From positions 1 to 14,363 of the forward strand of contig JANWZF010000213.1 in the NCBI GenBank assembly GCA_025054905.1: DNA of 14,363 nt. The letters are read 5' to 3'. Below are positions 1 to 6,074 of the stretch, piece after piece. Position 1 is the stretch's first letter. Every line of letters starts with the position of its first letter. The position numbers and the translations under genes are program-made. The notes beneath the pieces were generated by a model. The model saw nothing but the letters and a program-made list of their open reading frames with translations. It searched no databases and was not told the DNA's origin. The stretch comes from Tepidimonas sp. (GTDB lineage: Bacteria > Pseudomonadota > Gammaproteobacteria > Burkholderiales > Burkholderiaceae_C).

Positions 1-1
1 C

Positions 2-547
2 GAGCCGTGGGCCGGGGCGGCGCAGGCCCAGATCCTGATCGGCCAGCCCGGCGTGGCGCGGCGCGATCCGGATTTTGTGGCGCTGCAGGTGGCCAATCAC
101 ATCGTGGGTGGTGGCGGCTTCACCTCGCGGCTGATGCACGAGCTGCGCGAAAAGCGCGGCCTGACCTACGGCGTTTACAGCGCCTTCCTCGCAGGCCGCC
201 ATGCGGGCGCCTGGACCGTGGTGATGCAGACCCGGCCCGAGCAGGCGGCGCAGGCGGTGGCGCTGATCCACGAGGTGCTGCGTCGCTTTAGCCGTGAAGG
301 GCCCAGCGACGAGGAATTGCGGCAGGCCCAGCGCGCGTTGGTGTTGGGGCACGCGCTCAAGCTCGACACCAACCGCAAGGTGGCCGACCAGGTGGCAGCA
401 CTGGCCTGGGCCGAGCTGCCGCTGGATGAGCTGGCCACCTGGCCGCAGCGTGTGCAGGCGCTGACCCGGCAGGATCTGCTGCGCGCGTGGCGGCGCGTGA
501 TCGACCCCGAGCGGCTGGTCACCGTGGTGGTGGGGGCCGCACCGTGA
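2..547 (+). CDS. M16 family peptidase-like protein, C-terminal part (5' end outside window)
   Basis: About 181 residues are visible, in a frame that is already open at the left edge, so the start lies upstream. Residues 36-60 of the visible part (GGGGFTSRL, then LREKRGLTYGVYS) match the conserved signature of the C-terminal domain of M16 (pitrilysin / processing-peptidase) proteins. The catalytic HxxEH zinc motif sits in the N-terminal domain of this family and cannot be seen here. Beta-proteobacteria often carry two tandem M16 genes beside rsmD, one with and one without the zinc motif. Which of the two this is cannot be told, and proteolytic activity is unproven. The stop codon overlaps the rsmD start (GTGA), which suggests one transcript and translational coupling. 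Members of this family are usually exported to the periplasm, but the signal peptide region is not in the window. Confidence 0.88.
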   Translation, partial: EPWAGAAQAQILIGQPGVARRDPDFVALQVANHIVGGGGFTSRLMHELREKRGLTYGVYSAFLAGRHAGAWTVVMQTRPEQAAQAVALIHEVLRRFSREGPSDEELRQAQRALVLGHALKLDTNRKVADQVAALAWAELPLDELATWPQRVQALTRQDLLRAWRRVIDPERLVTVVVGAAP

Positions 548-1149
548 GCGCGCCGCCGCACCGGGTCAGTCGGCCGGGGGAGGTGCGCATCATCGGCGGA
601 CGCTGGCGGCGCAGCAAGCTGCCGGTGCCCCCGCTGCCGGGCCTGCGCCCCACCCCTGACCGGGTGCGCGAGACGTTGTTCAATTGGCTCGGGCAGGACC
701 TGAGCGGCTGGCGCTGTGTGGATGCCTTTGCCGGCACCGGCGCGTTGGGGCTGGAGGCGGCCTCGCGCGGTGCGGCCGAGGTGGTGCTGGTGGAGCGCCA
801 GCCGCAGCTGGTGCGCGCGCTGCGCGAGCACGTGCAGCGCCTGCAGGGCGCGCAAGCCTCGGTGCGGGTGCTGCCGGGCGAGGCACTGGCGGTGCTGGCG
901 GGCTTGCCGGCGGCGTGCTGGCATCTGATCCTGCTGGATCCCCCCTTCGACGCAGGACCGGCGCTGTATGCCGCCGCGCTGCGGCAGGCACGGCGTCTGG
1001 TCGCGGCCGATGGACTGGCCTATCTGGAAGCGCCCCAGCCCTGGGACGACACCACGCTGGCCGCGCTGGGCTGGGCCGTGCAGCGCCAGCTGCGCGCCGG
1101 CCAGGTGCATGCGCACCTGCTGCGGCCGCTCGATAATGCAGCCCCATGA
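544..1149 (+). CDS. rsmD: 16S rRNA (guanine(966)-N(2))-methyltransferase RsmD
   Basis: This 201-residue protein has the RsmD arrangement. RIIGGRWR (15-22) is followed by RPTPDRVRETLFNW (35-48), the SAM-binding loop DAFAGTGALGLEA (60-72) and the catalytic LLDPPF motif (130-135), which is the (N/D)PPY-type motif of N2-guanine methyltransferases. The family methylates G966 of 16S rRNA using S-adenosylmethionine, acting on assembled small subunits in the cytoplasm. The GTG start at 544 overlaps the stop of the upstream peptidase gene and gives a protein of family length that begins shortly before the conserved RIIGG block. No suitable ATG lies nearby. The 3' end overlaps the coaD start by four bases (ATGA), the usual rsmD-coaD pairing in proteobacteria. 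Confidence 0.95.
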   Translation: MSAPPHRVSRPGEVRIIGGRWRRSKLPVPPLPGLRPTPDRVRETLFNWLGQDLSGWRCVDAFAGTGALGLEAASRGAAEVVLVERQPQLVRALREHVQRLQGAQASVRVLPGEALAVLAGLPAACWHLILLDPPFDAGPALYAAALRQARRLVAADGLAYLEAPQPWDDTTLAALGWAVQRQLRAGQVHAHLLRPLDNAAP

Positions 1150-1652
1150 GTCTGCCTGCACTGTCACCCCGCGTGGCCGTCACCAGCGGCACGTTCGACC
1201 CCATCACGCTCGGCCATGAGGACGTCATCCGCCGCGCGGCCGCGCGTTTCGAGCGCTTGATCGTGGCGGTGGCCATCGCGCACCACAAAAAGACGCTGCT
1301 GACCCTGCAGGATCGGCTGGCGCTGGTGCGCGACGTGCTGGCGGACTGCCCCAACGTGCAGGTGTTGCCGTTTGACGGCTTGCTGATGGACTTTTGCCGC
1401 CAGCACGGCGCGGCCACCGTGGTGCGCGGCATCCGCAACGTCACCGACTTCGACTACGAGGCGCAGATGGCGGCGATGAACGCCAAGCTTGCCCCTGAGG
1501 TGCAAACGGTGTTTCTGCTGCCCCAGCCCGGGCTGCAGTGCATTTCGAGTACGCTGGTGCGGGAAATCGCCCGGCTGGGCGGCGACCTCGGCGCGATGGT
1601 CAGTCCGCCGGTGGCGCAACGCCTGCGTGCAGTCTGCGGCGCCCCCGCCTGA
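1146..1652 (+). CDS. coaD: Pantetheine-phosphate adenylyltransferase (PPAT)
   Basis: This 168-residue protein catalyses the fourth step of coenzyme A synthesis: ATP plus 4'-phosphopantetheine gives dephospho-CoA and pyrophosphate. The nucleotidyltransferase motif TSGTFDPITLGH (13-24) carries the TxGH-type ATP-binding histidine. VVRGIRN (92-98) and ISSTLVREIA (133-142) match the other conserved substrate and ATP contacts of bacterial CoaD. The length is slightly above the common 159-165 residues because of a short N-terminal extension (MSLPALSPR). The ATG at 1146 overlaps the rsmD stop and so suggests coupled translation. The enzyme is cytosolic and normally essential. A ferredoxin gene follows after 15 bases in the same direction. 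Confidence 0.97.
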   Translation: MSLPALSPRVAVTSGTFDPITLGHEDVIRRAAARFERLIVAVAIAHHKKTLLTLQDRLALVRDVLADCPNVQVLPFDGLLMDFCRQHGAATVVRGIRNVTDFDYEAQMAAMNAKLAPEVQTVFLLPQPGLQCISSTLVREIARLGGDLGAMVSPPVAQRLRAVCGAPA

Positions 1653-1653
1653 G

Positions 1654-1658
1654 AGGAG
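1654..1658 (+). promoter_or_regulatory. Ribosome binding site of the ferredoxin gene
   Basis: A purine-rich AGGAG core sits nine bases before the ATG at 1668, immediately after the coaD stop. It is one of the few strong Shine-Dalgarno sites in the window and supports the chosen ferredoxin start and independent initiation there. Confidence 0.75.
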
Positions 1659-1667
1659 AGCCGTCCG

Positions 1668-1958
1668 ATGGCCCTGATGATCACCGACGAGTGCATCAAC
1701 TGCGACGTTTGCGAGCCGGAATGCCCCAACCAGGCCATTTCGATGGGGGAGGATCACTATGTGATCGACCCGCAGCGCTGCACCGAATGCGTCGGCCACT
1801 TCGACGAGCCGCAGTGCGTGCAGGTGTGCCCGGTCAGCTGCATCCCGGTGCACCCACAGTGGGTGGAAAGCCGGGCGAGCCTGTGGGACAAATACCGCCG
1901 CCTGCAGGCTGCGCAGGGCCGGCCGGTGGCCGAGGCGCCTCAGGCTGCGGGGGGCTGA
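1668..1958 (+). CDS. yfhL: YfhL-type 2[4Fe-4S] ferredoxin (Alvin-type)
   Basis: This 96-residue protein has two cysteine clusters. The first is C-x2-C-x2-C-x3-C-P at residues 9, 12, 15 and 19. The second is C-x2-C-x8-C-x3-C-P at 38, 41, 50 and 54, with an extra cysteine at 58. The eight-residue insert inside the second cluster motif and the C-terminal helix-rich extension (about 65-85) mark the Allochromatium vinosum ('Alvin') type of ferredoxin, known for very low and unequal cluster potentials. It is a soluble cytoplasmic electron carrier whose partner cannot be told from this locus. The gene is next to coaD in many beta- and gamma-proteobacteria without a proven functional link. The last 19 bases overlap the 3' end of pth on the other strand. 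The last 13 or so residues (PVAEAPQAAGG region) are low complexity. Confidence 0.92.
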   Translation: MALMITDECINCDVCEPECPNQAISMGEDHYVIDPQRCTECVGHFDEPQCVQVCPVSCIPVHPQWVESRASLWDKYRRLQAAQGRPVAEAPQAAGG

Positions 1959-2581
1959 TCAGCACCGTCGGTTGAGGCGGGCAGGCGCTGCGGTGGCTTG
2001 GGCCGCGGTGGCTGCGTGGTGTGGATCAGGCTGGTGGCCTTGGCCACTTCGCCAGCCAGCAGCCACGGTAGGGCCAGCACGCTGCGTTCGATGGCCGCGT
2101 CGATGGCCTGGCGCTGCTGCTGCGGCGGCGGGCGCAGCACCCAGTGCACCACCTCGGCCTTGACGCCAGGATGTCCGATGCCCAGGCGCAGACGCCAGTA
2201 ATCGGGGCTGCCCAGTTGCGCGTGGAGGTCGCGCAGCCCGTTGTGGCCGGCGTGACCGCCGCCGTGCTTCAGACGCGCATCACCCGGTGGCAAATCCAGC
2301 TCGTCATGCGCCACGAGGATCTGGGCGGGCGCGATCTTGTAAAACCGGGCCAGCGCGGCCACCGCCTGGCCACTGCGGTTCATGAAGGTGGTGGGCTTGA
2401 GCAGCCACAGCGGCTGGCCGTCCACCTGCGTGCGGCCGAGCAGCCCAAAACAGCTGCGCTCGGGGCGCAGGGTGACCTTCAGCTCGGCGGCCACCCGATC
2501 CAGCCACCACCAGCCGGCGTTGTGGCGCGTGGTCTCGTATTCGGGCCCGGGGTTGCCCAGGCCGACCAGCAGTTTGAACAT
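1940..2581 (-). CDS. pth: Peptidyl-tRNA hydrolase
   Basis: This 213-residue enzyme cleaves the ester bond of peptidyl-tRNAs that drop off the ribosome, recycling tRNA in the cytoplasm. Family landmarks are LVGLGNPGPEYETTRHNAG (5-23) with the catalytic histidine at 20, KPTTFMNRSG (62-71) with substrate-binding Asn68, the HDELDLPPG block (92-100) with Asp93, and KHGGGHAGHNGLRD (105-118) with Asn114. The core ends near residue 195. A proline-rich tail of about 16-18 residues follows (PPRPKPPQ), longer than in E. coli Pth (194 residues). That tail is encoded where the gene overlaps the ferredoxin 3' end. No clear Shine-Dalgarno sequence precedes the ATG. The rplY-pth order is common in bacteria, but a probable terminator separates the two here. 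Confidence 0.97.
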   Translation of the reverse strand: MFKLLVGLGNPGPEYETTRHNAGWWWLDRVAAELKVTLRPERSCFGLLGRTQVDGQPLWLLKPTTFMNRSGQAVAALARFYKIAPAQILVAHDELDLPPGDARLKHGGGHAGHNGLRDLHAQLGSPDYWRLRLGIGHPGVKAEVVHWVLRPPPQQQRQAIDAAIERSVLALPWLLAGEVAKATSLIHTTQPPRPKPPQRLPASTDGADQPPAA

Positions 2582-2627
2582 GGCAGCAAGGCGAAAGAAT
2601 CGCGGGGACGAAGGCGCCGATCATGCC

Positions 2628-2656
2628 GCAAAACAAAGGCCCGCGGATGGCGGGCC
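2628..2656 (-). terminator. Probable Rho-independent terminator after rplY, before pth
   Basis: Read on the minus strand, GGCCCGC, a 5-base loop, and GCGGGCC form a perfect 7-bp GC stem (2638-2656). It is directly followed by a T-rich tract, TTTGTTTTGC. This is the canonical intrinsic terminator form. It lies about 80 bases after the rplY stop and 46 bases before the pth start, so pth would depend on readthrough or on a weak promoter in the short remaining gap, where I see no convincing one. Confidence 0.7.
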
Positions 2657-2697
2657 TGCAGCAGGGGCCGCCCCGGCGGCCAGTGGCCTTCGGGGCT

Positions 2698-2725
2698 GGG
2701 GAGCCGCCCCCAGGGCTGGCTCCCC
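2698..2725. repeat. Inverted repeat in the rplY 3' untranslated region
   Basis: GGGGAGCC (2698-2705) and GGCTCCCC (2718-2725) form a perfect 8-bp stem with a 12-base loop, starting about 9 bases after the rplY stop codon on the minus strand. No T-run follows, so it is not a terminator by itself. It could protect the 3' end of the rplY message or act together with the stem at 2638-2656. Confidence 0.55.
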
Positions 2726-2734
2726 CGGCGGGCA

Positions 2735-3361
2735 TCACTTCTTGCCCTTCTTGCCCTTCTTGTCGTCGGCGGCGGCAGCCTGCGGTGCGGCCACGACTTC
2801 CTCCACCGGCTCCACCACCGTGGCGATCGTCGGGTTGGGCTTGCCGTGCGTGACGACCTTGATGCCAGCGGCCAGCTTCAGGTCGCTGACGTGCAGGCTC
2901 TGCCCCTTGTGCAGCTGGCCCAGGTCGACCTCGATGAAGTCGGGCAGCTGGGTCGCCAGGCACTCGATCTCCAGCTCGGTGACGACGTGGTTGATCAGGC
3001 ACTTGTCGGCCTTGACCGCCGGGCTGTTGTCGGCGTTGACGAAGTGCAGCGGCACCTTCTTGCGCAGGCGGGTGTTTTCATCGACACGCTGGAAATCCAC
3101 GTGCAGCACCTGCGGCTTGTACGGGTGGTACTGCACATCGCGCAGCACGACCTTGGTGGTCTGGCCGCCCAGTTCCATCTCCAGGATCGAGGTGTGGAAG
3201 GCTTCCTTTTGCACCGCCTGCCACAGCGCGTTGTGATCCAGCTCGATGGCCTGGGGCTGTGCGGTGCCCCCGTAGACGATGCCGGGCACCTTGCCGGCGC
3301 GACGCAGGCGGCGGCTCGCACCCGTGCCCTGCGTGTGGCGCTCAAAAGCGACGAATTTCAT
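2735..3361 (-). CDS. rplY: 50S ribosomal protein L25/general stress protein Ctc
   Basis: This 208-residue protein is the long (TL5/CTC) form of ribosomal protein L25, which binds 5S rRNA. The N-terminal L25 domain occupies roughly residues 1-93 (GTGASRRLRRAGKVPGIVYGG, HPYKPQVLHVDFQRV). The C-terminal beta domain covers about 100-180 (KVPLHF, LPDFIEVDLGQL, KGQSLHVSDLKL). An acidic/alanine linker and a lysine-glycine tail ending DDKKGKKGKK follow. The reading frame is open further upstream, but the ATG at 3361 starts exactly at the family N-terminus (MKFVAFER) and has a TGGAG site nine bases before it (3371-3375). It lies 100 bases downstream of prs and is probably in the same transcript. Confidence 0.96.
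   Translation of the reverse strand: MKFVAFERHTQGTGASRRLRRAGKVPGIVYGGTAQPQAIELDHNALWQAVQKEAFHTSILEMELGGQTTKVVLRDVQYHPYKPQVLHVDFQRVDENTRLRKKVPLHFVNADNSPAVKADKCLINHVVTELEIECLATQLPDFIEVDLGQLHKGQSLHVSDLKLAAGIKVVTHGKPNPTIATVVEPVEEVVAAPQAAAADDKKGKKGKK
2739..2765. repeat. 9-bp tandem repeat at the 3' end of rplY
   Basis: On the plus strand the unit TTCTTGCCC occurs at 2739-2747 and 2748-2756, and a third, partly diverged copy (TTCTTGTCG) ends at 2765. It encodes the repeated Lys-Lys-Gly of the L25 tail. Because the unit is a multiple of three, gain or loss of a copy would keep the frame. Confidence 0.75.
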
Positions 3362-3428
3362 GGTTGATGACTCCAGACAAGAACAACACGGGGCGGCCGC
3401 GACCAGCACGCCCCACGGGGATGACCAC

Positions 3429-3446
3429 GCCCCCCAGAAGGGGTGC
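3429..3446 (-). other. Hairpin in the prs-rplY intergenic region
   Basis: On the minus strand GCACCCC, a TTCT loop and GGGGGGC can pair with a single mismatch. It lies just after the prs stop and about 70 bases before the rplY start. No T-tract follows, so it is not a standard intrinsic terminator. The rest of the 100-base gap is GC-rich, with a repeated GGGGCGTG. I can assign no function. Confidence 0.35.
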
Positions 3447-3461
3447 GCAGCAAACGGGCAA

Positions 3462-4460
3462 TCAGGACGGCGCCGAGACCTGGGCCTCCATTTCGGCAAA
3501 CAGGCTCATGACCGACTCGCCGCTGGCGATGCGCGCTATCGTCTCGGCGATCAGCGGCGCCACGGTCAGCTGGCGGATCTTCGGGCAGGCGCGCGCCGCA
3601 TCGCTGAGCGGAATGGTGTTGGTCACCACCAGCTCATCGAGCGCCTGGCCGCGCGCGACGCGCTCCACCGCCGGGCCGGACAGAATCGGGTGCGTCACAT
3701 AGGCAAACACTTTGGCAGCCCCGCGCTCCTTGAGCACCTCGGCGGCCTTGACCAGCGTGCCGGCGGTGTCCACCATGTCGTCCATGATCACGCAGTGGCG
3801 TCCTTCGATGTCGCCGATGACGTGCATGACCTCGGAGACGTTGGGCCGCGGGCGGCGCTTGTCGATGATGGCCATGTCGCAGTCAAGCTGCTTGGCCAGC
3901 GCCCGTGCGCGCACCACGCCGCCGACGTCCGGCGAGACCACCAGCAGGTTCGGATAATTCTTTTGCCGCAGATCGCGCAGCAGCACCGGTGAAGCGTAGA
4001 TATTGTCCACCGGAATGTCGAAAAAGCCCTGCACCTGGTCGGCGTGCAGATCCATCGTCAGCACGCGCTCCACGCCCACCACCTGCAGCATGTTGGCCAC
4101 CACCTTGGCGCTGATCGGCACGCGGCTGGAGCGCGGCCGGCGGTCCTGGCGCGCGTAGCCAAAGTAGGGGATCACCGCCGAAATGCGCGCGGCCGAGGCC
4201 CGCTTCAGCGCATCGACCATGATGACGAGCTCCATCAGGTTCTCGTTGGTCGGCGGGCAGGTGGGCTGGATGATGAACACGTCGCGCGCGCGCACGTTTT
4301 GGCCGATTTCGACCGTCACCTCGCCGTCGGAGAAACGGCCCACGTGCGCCTGGCCCAGCGGGGTACCCAGGTACTGGGCGATTTCGGCCGCCAGCGCCGG
4401 GTTGGCATTGCCGGTGAAAAGCATGAAATCAGGCGTCTGCGCTGGCGTCGAGCGTTCCAT
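3462..4460 (-). CDS. prs: Ribose-phosphate pyrophosphokinase (PRPP synthetase)
   Basis: This 332-residue cytosolic enzyme makes PRPP from ribose 5-phosphate and ATP, feeding nucleotide, NAD, histidine and tryptophan synthesis. FTGNANPALA (15-24), GRFSDGEVTV (41-50) and QPTCPPTNENLMEL (65-78) are class I Prs signatures. YFGYARQDRR (99-108) is ATP-binding, and MDLHADQVQGFF (136-147) is the divalent metal/ribose-phosphate region. KRRPRPN (201-207) belongs to the catalytic flexible loop, and VIMDDMVDTAGTL (224-236) binds PRPP. The ATG at 4460 is preferred; a TTG two codons upstream is a weaker alternative. No clear Shine-Dalgarno sequence precedes either. The start is only 27 bases after the end of the tRNA-Gln gene, so the two are probably co-transcribed and the prs message released by tRNA processing. 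Confidence 0.97.
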   Translation of the reverse strand: MERSTPAQTPDFMLFTGNANPALAAEIAQYLGTPLGQAHVGRFSDGEVTVEIGQNVRARDVFIIQPTCPPTNENLMELVIMVDALKRASAARISAVIPYFGYARQDRRPRSSRVPISAKVVANMLQVVGVERVLTMDLHADQVQGFFDIPVDNIYASPVLLRDLRQKNYPNLLVVSPDVGGVVRARALAKQLDCDMAIIDKRRPRPNVSEVMHVIGDIEGRHCVIMDDMVDTAGTLVKAAEVLKERGAAKVFAYVTHPILSGPAVERVARGQALDELVVTNTIPLSDAARACPKIRQLTVAPLIAETIARIASGESVMSLFAEMEAQVSAPS

Positions 4461-4487
4461 GGTCAACCGGCGATGGGAAGAGGGGTT

Positions 4488-4564
4488 TGGCAGGGGAGGA
4501 AGGATTCGAACCCTCGCATGTCGGAATCAAAATCCGATGCCTTAACCAACTTGGCGACTCCCCT
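4488..4564 (-). tRNA. tRNA-Gln(TTG)
   Basis: This is a 77-base cloverleaf with the 3' CCA encoded in the DNA. The acceptor arms AGGGGAG and CTCCCCT pair over seven bases, followed by discriminator G and CCA. The anticodon stem is TCGGA/TCCGA around the loop TTTTGAT, giving anticodon TTG, which reads glutamine CAA (and CAG by wobble). The T arm is GAGGG-TTCGAAT-CCTTC, with one G-T pair, and the D arm contains GCC/GGC and the GG of the D loop. The gene lies between ispE and prs in the same orientation, an arrangement known from many beta- and gamma-proteobacteria. Confidence 0.97.
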
Positions 4565-4638
4565 ACACAGGCCGGCCCGCTGACGCTGGCTGACCTTGGT
4601 CGCTGCTTGCTGTCTGTCGTTCAGCAGCAAGACCTGCA

Positions 4639-4644
4639 TTGTAG
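4639..4644 (-). promoter_or_regulatory. Probable sigma-70 -10 element for tRNA-Gln (and prs)
   Basis: On the minus strand TACAAT matches the -10 consensus TATAAT at five of six positions, inside an otherwise GC-rich gap between ispE and the tRNA. It sits about 75 bases before the tRNA 5' end. A -35 box at normal spacing is poor (best candidates contain GCAAA). The 115-base gap holds no coding sequence and no terminator that I can recognise. Transcription from here would cover tRNA-Gln, prs and probably rplY. Confidence 0.5.
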
Positions 4645-4678
4645 CACGATTTTGCGGGCGGTTTGCCTGGTTGCGCCC

Positions 4679-5551
4679 TCACCACGCGGCCAGCGGCAAG
4701 GTCGCCAGCGTACGGCAGCGGCGCACCACCCAGTCCGCGGGCCAGTCCACCGTCAGCGGATCGGGGCCGTGCCAGCCTGCGGGCCAGACCGCAAAGACCG
4801 CGCTGCCCGAGCCGCTCATGCGCGCACGCAGGCCCAGCGCTTGCAGCCGCTGCAGGGCCTGCCCGATGGCCGGGCAGTGGCGCACGGCGGATTCCTGCAG
4901 GTCGTTGCGCCCCCACGACAGCCAGGGATCACGGCGCAGCGCCGCCAGCGCGTCGGCGGCGGCCACACGCGGGGTGGCCCGGGGCAAGGCCGGGTCGCCA
5001 AAGATCGCCGCCGTCGGCACACCCTGCGCCGGCTTGACCACCAGCAGCTCCACCGGCGGCAGCTCCACCGCCTGCAGGTGCTCGCCGATGCCTTCCACCC
5101 AGGCGGGCCCGGTGCCGAGAAAAAAGGGCACGTCCGCCCCGAGCGTGGCGCCCAGCTGCGCCAGTCGCTCGCGCGGCCAGCGCAGACCCCACAGCCGGTT
5201 CAGGCCCAACAGCACCGTGGCTGCGTCGCTGGAGCCACCGCCCAGACCCGCCTGTTGCGGCAGGCGCTTGTCCAGCACGATGTCGGCACCGAGCGCGCAG
5301 CCGCTGGCCTGCTGCAGCGCACGCGCGGCGCGCAGGCACAGGTCATCGGCAGGCAGGGCGATGTCGGCGTTGAGGTCGTGCCGCACCAGCCGCCCGTCGT
5401 GGCGCAGATGCAGATGCAGCCGGTCGGCCCAGTCCAGCGGTACGAACAGTGACTGCAATTCGTGGTAGCCGTCGGCGCGCCGTCCGACGACATGCAAGAA
5501 GAGATTGACCTTGGCCGGCGCAGGCAGATCGAGCAGGCTGGGCATGGGCAT
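4679..5551 (-). CDS. ispE: 4-(Cytidine 5'-diphospho)-2-C-methyl-D-erythritol kinase
   Basis: This 290-residue GHMP-family kinase phosphorylates CDP-methylerythritol with ATP in the MEP (non-mevalonate) route to isoprenoid precursors. PAPAKVNLFLHVVGRRADGY (10-29) includes the active-site lysine at 14. The glycine-rich ATP loop AGLGGGSSDAATVL is at 101-114, Asp140 in LGADVPFFLGTG matches the catalytic base, and the third GHMP motif MSGSGSAVFA lies near residues 245-255. The length fits the family. Two start codons are possible (ATG at 5551 or two codons later at 5545). The first was chosen because a GAG core lies five bases before it. The gene begins eight bases after the lolB stop, so the lolB-ispE pair is surely one transcript. 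Confidence 0.97.
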   Translation of the reverse strand: MPMPSLLDLPAPAKVNLFLHVVGRRADGYHELQSLFVPLDWADRLHLHLRHDGRLVRHDLNADIALPADDLCLRAARALQQASGCALGADIVLDKRLPQQAGLGGGSSDAATVLLGLNRLWGLRWPRERLAQLGATLGADVPFFLGTGPAWVEGIGEHLQAVELPPVELLVVKPAQGVPTAAIFGDPALPRATPRVAAADALAALRRDPWLSWGRNDLQESAVRHCPAIGQALQRLQALGLRARMSGSGSAVFAVWPAGWHGPDPLTVDWPADWVVRRCRTLATLPLAAW

Positions 5552-5559
5552 CGGCTCGG

Positions 5560-6063
5560 TTACGGGCGCTGCCAGACCAGGCGCAGCTCGACCCTGGGCT
5601 GTGGACTGTGGCGCTGCGCCTGCAGCCGGCCCTGGTCGGCATCCAGCGCCAGCAGGGTCCAGCCCGGTGCCTCGCTGGGGCGGCCTTGCAGCCAGTCCAG
5701 CAGCGTGGCCAGCGGCAGCGCCGCACCGGTCAGCGCCTCGGTCAGGGCGGCCACGTCAGGGTAGCGTTGGGCCGGCGCATCAGGCCGCTCGAGCCAGGCG
5801 CCGTCCTCGTCCCAGCGCACCTGCGCCAGCGTCTGGCCCAGCGGCCCGTGCAGCCACAGCTCGCCGCGCTGGGCCTGACCGCGCAGGTCGAACCCCGCGC
5901 TGGCGCGCTGCACCGGATCGGTGTGGATGACCAGGGCCAGGCGCCCGCTCCACTGCGGTGGGGTGGACGGGGCAGGGGCAGGCACGCTCGCACAGCCGCC
6001 CAGCAGCGCGGCCAGGGCCAGCAGTCCCCGCCAGCGCATGTGCAAGCCCGTCACGATGGTCAT
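5560..6063 (-). CDS. lolB: Outer membrane lipoprotein insertase LolB
   Basis: This 167-residue predicted lipoprotein has an N-terminal signal with a hydrophobic run GLLALAALL and a lipobox LGGC with Cys24. The residue after the cysteine is alanine, consistent with outer-membrane rather than inner-membrane retention. The mature part shows the weakly conserved LolB pattern: WSGRLAL near the N-terminus, GELWLHGPLGQTLAQVRW in the middle and LLDWLQGRP further on. LolB receives lipoproteins from the periplasmic carrier LolA and places them in the outer membrane. The position directly before ispE is the classic lolB context and strengthens the call. The ATG at 6063 has a GAGG site nine bases upstream that overlaps the stop of the TPR gene, favouring coupled translation. 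An internal ATG at 6039 would give a shorter, more typical signal peptide. Confidence 0.9.
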   Translation of the reverse strand: MTIVTGLHMRWRGLLALAALLGGCASVPAPAPSTPPQWSGRLALVIHTDPVQRASAGFDLRGQAQRGELWLHGPLGQTLAQVRWDEDGAWLERPDAPAQRYPDVAALTEALTGAALPLATLLDWLQGRPSEAPGWTLLALDADQGRLQAQRHSPQPRVELRLVWQRP

Positions 6064-6074
6064 CACCGCGCGCC

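Noticed and set aside
175..1167. 330-codon minus-strand open frame opposite the M16 gene and rsmD
   Set aside because: It is antisense to two genes with clear motifs and has no motif of its own.
2144..3367. 407-codon plus-strand open frame across pth and rplY
   Set aside because: It crosses two well-supported minus-strand genes and a terminator, and its translation has no recognisable family features.
3429..3446. Hairpin after prs as an intrinsic terminator
   Set aside because: No T-run follows on either strand, so it does not meet the intrinsic terminator pattern; kept only as an unexplained stem.
4464..4466. TTG start for prs two codons before the ATG
   Set aside because: A rare start codon without a ribosome site is less likely than the ATG at 4460, and the two added residues are not supported by the family N-terminus.
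4488..4564. tRNA-Gln as an integration (att) site
   Set aside because: No integrase, no duplicated tRNA 3' end and no foreign genes are present on either side; the flanks are the normal ispE and prs.
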